Assembly: GCA_964386925.1 (NCBI GenBank) | Contig: CAYLUU010000094.1 | Coordinates: 1 to 9,021 of the forward strand | Source: CAG-791 sp964386925 | GTDB taxonomy: Bacteria; Bacillota; Clostridia; Lachnospirales; Lachnospiraceae | Length of the DNA stretch: 9,021 nt | Reading direction: 5' to 3' | Shown here: piece after piece, positions 5,333 to 9,021 of the stretch | How the letters are laid out: each line of letters begins with the position of its first letter | Position numbering within the stretch: the first letter of the stretch is position 1 | The notes under the pieces: generated by a model | Database searches by the model: none | Seen by the model: only the letters and a program-made list of their open reading frames with translations | Told to the model about the DNA's origin: nothing | Made by a program: the position numbers and the translations under genes

Positions 5333-7810
5333 ATGAGACCTGATTTAAGAGACAAGCTGGGCAAGGAATGGATTTTCTGCGACGGAGCTACGGGCACCTA
5401 TCTCCAGTCACGCGGCCTTAAGGGCGGCGAGCTGCCCGAGCTGTGGAACCTTACGCATCCGGACATCATTACCGATCTCTACACAGGGTTCCTCGAGGCC
5501 GGCAGCAACATCATCAATGCCAATACCTTCGGGGCCAACATTCTCAAATATCCGGATCAGCTGGAGGAAATCATCCGTGCGGGAATCTCTCTCGCCCAGG
5601 CGGCAAGGCATGCCTGCGGCCGGGACGATGATGCCTGGATTGCACTGGATATGGGACCGACCGGCAAGCTCCTCGAGCCTCTGGGCGATCTGTCCTTTGA
5701 GCACGCGGTCGAGATCTTCGCGCAGATCGTCCGCATCGGCGCAGCGGCCGGTGCAGATCTTGTCCTTATCGAGACCATGAACGACACCTATGAGCTAAAG
5801 GCTGCCGTTCTCGCGGCCAAAGAGAACAGTCAGCTCCCGGTTCTGGCCACCACGACCTTCGATCGGAACGGCCAGCTGCTGACCGGAGCCAGTGTTGAGG
5901 CGGTGGTGCCGCTCCTGGAATCGCTCCATGTGGATGCGCTCGGCGTGAACTGTTCGCTGGGACCGCATGAGATGAAGCCGATCGTAGAGCGCCTTGTGAA
6001 CGCGGCCTCTGTTCCGGTAATTGTGAACCCCAATGCGGGACTCCCCAGAGAGGAGAATGGGCAGACGGTGTTCGACGTGACGCCGGAAGATTTCGCAGCC
6101 ACCATGTCCGAACTGGCAGCTCTTGGCATTCAGGTAGCAGGCGGCTGCTGCGGCACGACCTTCGAGCATATCCGGCAGGAGATCGCTGCGGTGCGGGAAC
6201 TCCCCTTCCGGGCACAAACGGCAAAACATAAGACCGTCGTTACCAGCTTCTCCAAGGCGGTTGAGATCGGCCCCCGCTGCGTCCTCATCGGGGAGCGCAT
6301 CAACCCTACCGGCAAGAAACGCTTCAAACAGGCGCTTCGCGAGGGTGACATTCCGTATATCCTCCAGGAAGGTCTGAACCAGGAAGATGCTGGCGCGGAT
6401 ATTCTCGATGTCAACGTGGGACTTCCGGAAATCGATGAGCCCGCGATGATGGAGACGGTGGTCAAGCGCCTGCAGGGCGTCACCGGCCTCCCGCTGCAGA
6501 TTGATACGACGGATGTTGCGGCCCTGGAACGGGCGCTTCGCTGCTACAACGGCAAACCGATGATCAACTCCGTCAACGGAAAGGTCGAGAACATCGAGGC
6601 TGTTATGCCGCTCGTTGCCAGATACGGCGGCGTTCTCGTCTGCCTTGCATTGGATGAAGACGGCATTCCGACCACGGCCGACGGCCGCATGGCGGTTGCA
6701 CGCAAAATATACGCCGCAGCCGACCAATATGGGATTTCCCATGACGATCTTGTCATCGATGGACTGTGCATGACGATTTCCTCCGACAGTGCCGGTGCGC
6801 TGGCGACCCTGGAGACGCTCCGCCGTGTCCGCGATGAGCTGCATGGACATACCATTCTGGGCGTGTCCAATATCTCTTTTGGCCTGCCGGCAAGAGAACT
6901 GGTAAATTCTCATTTCCTGACGATGGCGATTGCAAGCGGTCTGTCCTGCGCCATTATCAATCCGGGCAATGAGCCCATGATGCAGGCCTATCGTGCGAGC
7001 CTTGCTCTGATGAATCAGGACCCGCAGTGCATGGGATTCATCGATGCGTATCATGATTATGTTCCGGTATCCAAACGCATTGCGGCAGCGGGAGCTGCCG
7101 GCGCGGGCAGCGCTGCGGCGCAGGAAGGCGCATCTGCAGGCGTAGCGGCGGGCACATCTGCTGATTTGGCAGCAGGAGCTTCTGCAGAGTCAGCGCATAG
7201 TGCACTTTACAATGCTATCGTTCGCGGCATGAAGGAAAAGGCGGCGGATGGTACCCGTGAGGGATTGGGCGCTCATTCCGGTATGGAGCTGATCAATGAA
7301 GAACTGATCCCGGCCCTGGACGAGGTCGGAAAAGGCTTTGAAAAGGGAACGGTCTTCCTGCCGCAGCTCCTCATGAGTGCCGAGGCGGCAAAGTCGGCTT
7401 TCGCGGTCATCAAGGAATCCATGGCCGGACAGCCGCAGGAGATCAAGGCGAAGGTGATCCTAGCCACCGTAAAGGGCGACATTCATGATATTGGCAAGAA
7501 CATTGTAAAGGTCATGCTGGAAAATTACGGGTACGATGTGATTGATCTCGGAAAGGATGTGCCGCCGGAAACCATTGTGGACACAGCCATTCAGGAGAAC
7601 GTGACGCTGGTCGGCTTGTCGGCGCTGATGACGACAACCGTTGTGAGTATGGAAGAGACCATCCGGCAGCTGCGCGAGCGCAAGCCAGATTGCCGGGTGA
7701 TGGTCGGCGGCGCCGTGATGACGCAGGAATACGCAGATGCAATCGGCGCGGATTTCTATGGAAAGGATGCGATGGCATCCGTTCGCTACGCAGATTCACT
7801 CTTTGCATAA
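5333..7810 (+). CDS. metH: Cobalamin-dependent methionine synthase lacking the reactivation domain
   Basis: 825 aa against about 1227 in E. coli; it transfers the methyl of 5-methyl-THF via cobalamin to homocysteine. Residues 1-290 are the homocysteine methyltransferase barrel with zinc ligands Cys207 (GVNCSLGP) and Cys272-Cys273 (GGCCGTT). Residues about 315-575 are the pterin-binding barrel (IGERINPTGKKRF, DILDVNVGLPEID, QIDTTD, NSVNGK). The cap domain is about 624-700, with the B12-binding domain about 705-825. The latter carries DxHxxG (Asp716, His718, Gly721), where His718 is the lower cobalt ligand, plus SxL (763-765) and GG (792-793). The fourth, SAM-binding domain is missing and is encoded at 4335-5045. 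An Ala/Gly/Ser-rich linker at about 584-622 between the barrel and the cap is unusually long. The start is supported by GAAAGGA five to six nt before ATG. The stop is 20 nt before a strong terminator. Confidence 0.96.
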   Translation: MRPDLRDKLGKEWIFCDGATGTYLQSRGLKGGELPELWNLTHPDIITDLYTGFLEAGSNIINANTFGANILKYPDQLEEIIRAGISLAQAARHACGRDDDAWIALDMGPTGKLLEPLGDLSFEHAVEIFAQIVRIGAAAGADLVLIETMNDTYELKAAVLAAKENSQLPVLATTTFDRNGQLLTGASVEAVVPLLESLHVDALGVNCSLGPHEMKPIVERLVNAASVPVIVNPNAGLPREENGQTVFDVTPEDFAATMSELAALGIQVAGGCCGTTFEHIRQEIAAVRELPFRAQTAKHKTVVTSFSKAVEIGPRCVLIGERINPTGKKRFKQALREGDIPYILQEGLNQEDAGADILDVNVGLPEIDEPAMMETVVKRLQGVTGLPLQIDTTDVAALERALRCYNGKPMINSVNGKVENIEAVMPLVARYGGVLVCLALDEDGIPTTADGRMAVARKIYAAADQYGISHDDLVIDGLCMTISSDSAGALATLETLRRVRDELHGHTILGVSNISFGLPARELVNSHFLTMAIASGLSCAIINPGNEPMMQAYRASLALMNQDPQCMGFIDAYHDYVPVSKRIAAAGAAGAGSAAAQEGASAGVAAGTSADLAAGASAESAHSALYNAIVRGMKEKAADGTREGLGAHSGMELINEELIPALDEVGKGFEKGTVFLPQLLMSAEAAKSAFAVIKESMAGQPQEIKAKVILATVKGDIHDIGKNIVKVMLENYGYDVIDLGKDVPPETIVDTAIQENVTLVGLSALMTTTVVSMEETIRQLRERKPDCRVMVGGAVMTQEYADAIGADFYGKDAMASVRYADSLFA

Positions 7811-7830
7811 GACAATTATTTAAGACACAG

Positions 7831-7883
7831 AAAAGGCGTTGTGGGCCGCTCGTTTCGAAACGGCTCACGACGCCTTTTGTTTT
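7831..7883. terminator. Bidirectional rho-independent terminator between metH and ppk2
   Basis: 7831-7848 pairs with 7861-7878 through 18 consecutive positions, including two G-U pairs, with a 12-nt loop that itself contains TTTCGAAA. AAAA on the left and TTTTGTTTT on the right give U-tracts in both directions. It serves the convergent metH and ppk2 transcripts. Its right flank runs into the ppk2 stop codon, so the terminator starts within a few bases of that stop. Confidence 0.9.
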
Positions 7884-8799
7884 ACAGCTCTTTCTCAATC
7901 GATTCCTTCAGTGCATGGAACTGCGCGAGGCGTTCCGGGGTTACCTCCGGATAGTCCGGCTTCATATCTTCCAGACTCGCGCACAGAATTTCACTGACAA
8001 CATAGCGCATATACCACTTGTGATCAGCAGGAACAACGTACCAGGGTGAATCCTCGGTGGCTGTCTTGTTGATGGCAGCTTCAAAAGCCTCCTGATAGGC
8101 ATCCCAGTAGCCGCGCTCTTCCCAGTCGCTGGTGGAGAACTTCCAGTTTTTCTCCGGCTCTTCGATGCGGGAGAGGAACCGGCGTGCCTGCTCCTCCTTG
8201 GAGACGTGAAGGAAGATCTTTACGGTGCGGATGCTGTTGTGGTACAGGTATTTCTCAAAATTCCGGATGTCCTTATAGCGATGTTTGATGACGTCATCGG
8301 TGTCGATGCGGTCTGCATGGGGCTGGCGAAGGTACAGCTGTTTCACCTTTCCGATCAGAACATCTTCGTACTGGGACCGATTGAAAATAGCAATTTCTCC
8401 CTTCGCGGGGAGCTCTTTGGCAATGCGCCAGAGATAATCGTGTGCCAGGTCCTCGGAGGAGGGAGCCTTGAAGGCGGCCTCATAGACACCGTGAGGGCTG
8501 AGGCACTGCAGGACAGATTGGATGGTTCCGTCCTTGCCGGCGGCATCCATGGCCTGGAACAGGAAGATGGCACCCTCCTTTTTAGCCGCATAGAGCTTCT
8601 GCTGCAGCTCGCTCATGCGGGCGTTGTTCTCTGCCATGCGCTGCAGAGCAGTCTCTTTATTCGCACACAGACTGGTTTCGTCCGTGGAAGCTTTGCTGAT
8701 TTCAAATTCACGGGAGCCGTCATAGCAGTACTGCTCCAAGAGCTTTGCACGGTCCTTTCTGCGCAGCTGTGCATCGTCTTTTATTTTCTTGTCCTTCAT
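7882..8799 (-). CDS. PPK2-family polyphosphate kinase
   Basis: 305 aa, matching the single-domain PPK2 family (usually about 270-310 aa), which uses polyphosphate to phosphorylate nucleoside mono- or diphosphates in the cytoplasm. Walker A is AMDAAGKDGT (83-92). The Walker B-like segment is IFNRSQYEDVL (138-148). The lid region with conserved arginines is RRFLSRIEEPEKNWKFS (206-222), followed by SDWEERGYWDAYQEAFE. The PWYVVPADHKWYMR block (252-265) is diagnostic. The N-terminal 50 residues are charged and family-like. The lid and terminal block suggest the AMP/ADP-using branch, but the class (I-III) cannot be fixed by eye. The start is supported by GGAGGG eight nt before ATG 8799. It is convergent with metH and shows no functional link to the B12 genes. 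Confidence 0.93.
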   Translation of the reverse strand: MKDKKIKDDAQLRRKDRAKLLEQYCYDGSREFEISKASTDETSLCANKETALQRMAENNARMSELQQKLYAAKKEGAIFLFQAMDAAGKDGTIQSVLQCLSPHGVYEAAFKAPSSEDLAHDYLWRIAKELPAKGEIAIFNRSQYEDVLIGKVKQLYLRQPHADRIDTDDVIKHRYKDIRNFEKYLYHNSIRTVKIFLHVSKEEQARRFLSRIEEPEKNWKFSTSDWEERGYWDAYQEAFEAAINKTATEDSPWYVVPADHKWYMRYVVSEILCASLEDMKPDYPEVTPERLAQFHALKESIEKEL

Positions 8800-8858
8800 C
8801 CAGGTAACCCTCCAAGCTGATTATTCTTTGTGATGCCTGCGCGAGCAGACATACAGAA

Positions 8859-8867
8859 ATATTAGCA
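8859..8867 (-). promoter_or_regulatory. Possible extended -10 promoter of ppk2
   Basis: The minus strand reads TGCTAATAT: an extended -10 (TG-n) with TAATAT. The hexamer 17 bp upstream (TAGCAC) is not a good -35. The leader of about 50 nt would contain a small hairpin (8833-8852, GCGA loop, one mismatch) before the GGAGGG site. Confidence 0.35.
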
Positions 8868-8950
8868 CCTAAGCTGTCATCGTGCTACGACCCGGGTGCC
8901 CCGCGTCTGCCGTGTGATCGAGCGGTAAGGTGTGCCTGTGACGGCGCCAG

Positions 8951-8979
8951 AGCGGCAGGGGATGCGCGCCGCTGTTTTT
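8951..8979 (+). terminator. Terminator-like hairpin in the terminal non-coding stretch
   Basis: AGCGGC (8951-8956) and GCCGCT (8968-8973) form a perfect 6-bp GC-rich stem with an 11-nt loop, followed by GTTTTT on the plus strand. No plus-strand gene ends here: 8800-9021 holds no convincing coding region on either strand. It could end an unseen small RNA or be chance. Confidence 0.3.
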
Positions 8980-9021
8980 CATAAGCTTTTCAGAGACGGT
9001 TAGCGCGGGGATGTGTTATAG

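Noticed and set aside
5795..7054. 419-codon open frame antisense to metH
   Set aside because: The opposite frame has unmistakable MetH domains. The antisense product is basic, low in recognisable motifs and has no SD; it is a codon-bias shadow of a GC-rich gene.
8206..8820. 204-codon plus-strand frame over ppk2
   Set aside because: The opposite strand encodes an intact PPK2 with all motifs and a good SD. The plus-frame protein resembles no family I know.

Overview
The window looks like the chromosome of a Bacillota (Firmicutes), probably an anaerobic gut-type member such as an Erysipelotrichia or Lachnospirales species. The lineage is an inference. It rests on strong AGGAGG-type ribosome sites, consensus sigma-A-like promoters, an ECF-transporter substrate-binding subunit, a methionine synthase lacking its reactivation domain with that domain encoded separately, and an AAA-ATPase/PD-(D/E)XK protein of a type common in these lineages.

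Layout. (i) 15-1892, minus strand: an AT-richer accessory gene encoding an HTH + AAA-ATPase-like + PD-(D/E)XK nuclease-like protein. Its promoter is embedded in a 12-bp tandem repeat. (ii) 2130-3126, minus strand: a two-gene unit encoding a membrane-anchored DUF4430 (transcobalamin C-terminal-like) protein and an ECF-type S component. (iii) 3184-3212: a compact divergent promoter region in which the -10 boxes of the two strands overlap. (iv) 3234-7810, plus strand: metF, a free-standing MetH reactivation-domain protein, and a truncated-form metH. The two intergenic gaps here (234 and 287 bp) are unusually rich in nested inverted repeats, with one repeat family present in both. (v) 7831-7883: a strong bidirectional terminator. 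(vi) 7882-8799, minus strand: a PPK2-family polyphosphate kinase. (vii) 8800-9021: non-coding, with a probable extended -10 promoter for ppk2 and one terminator-like hairpin.

How the genes fit together. MetF makes 5-methyl-THF. MetH uses it, through cobalamin, to methylate homocysteine. The 236-aa protein would reductively remethylate oxidised cobalamin on MetH using SAM. The divergent pair is best explained as a corrinoid uptake module: an S component plus an extracytoplasmic beta-domain protein resembling the C-terminal half of animal B12 carriers. It shares its promoter region with metF. The uptake role is inferred from family and context and is not proven by sequence.

The most interesting items are the putative B12-capture/uptake pair coupled to metF, a four-way-junction-like structured element upstream of metH, the repeat element shared by both B12-gene leaders, and the tandem-repeat promoter of the accessory ATPase gene. 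In that promoter, loss of one 12-bp unit would create a consensus promoter. I see no CRISPR array, tRNA, rRNA or transposase.
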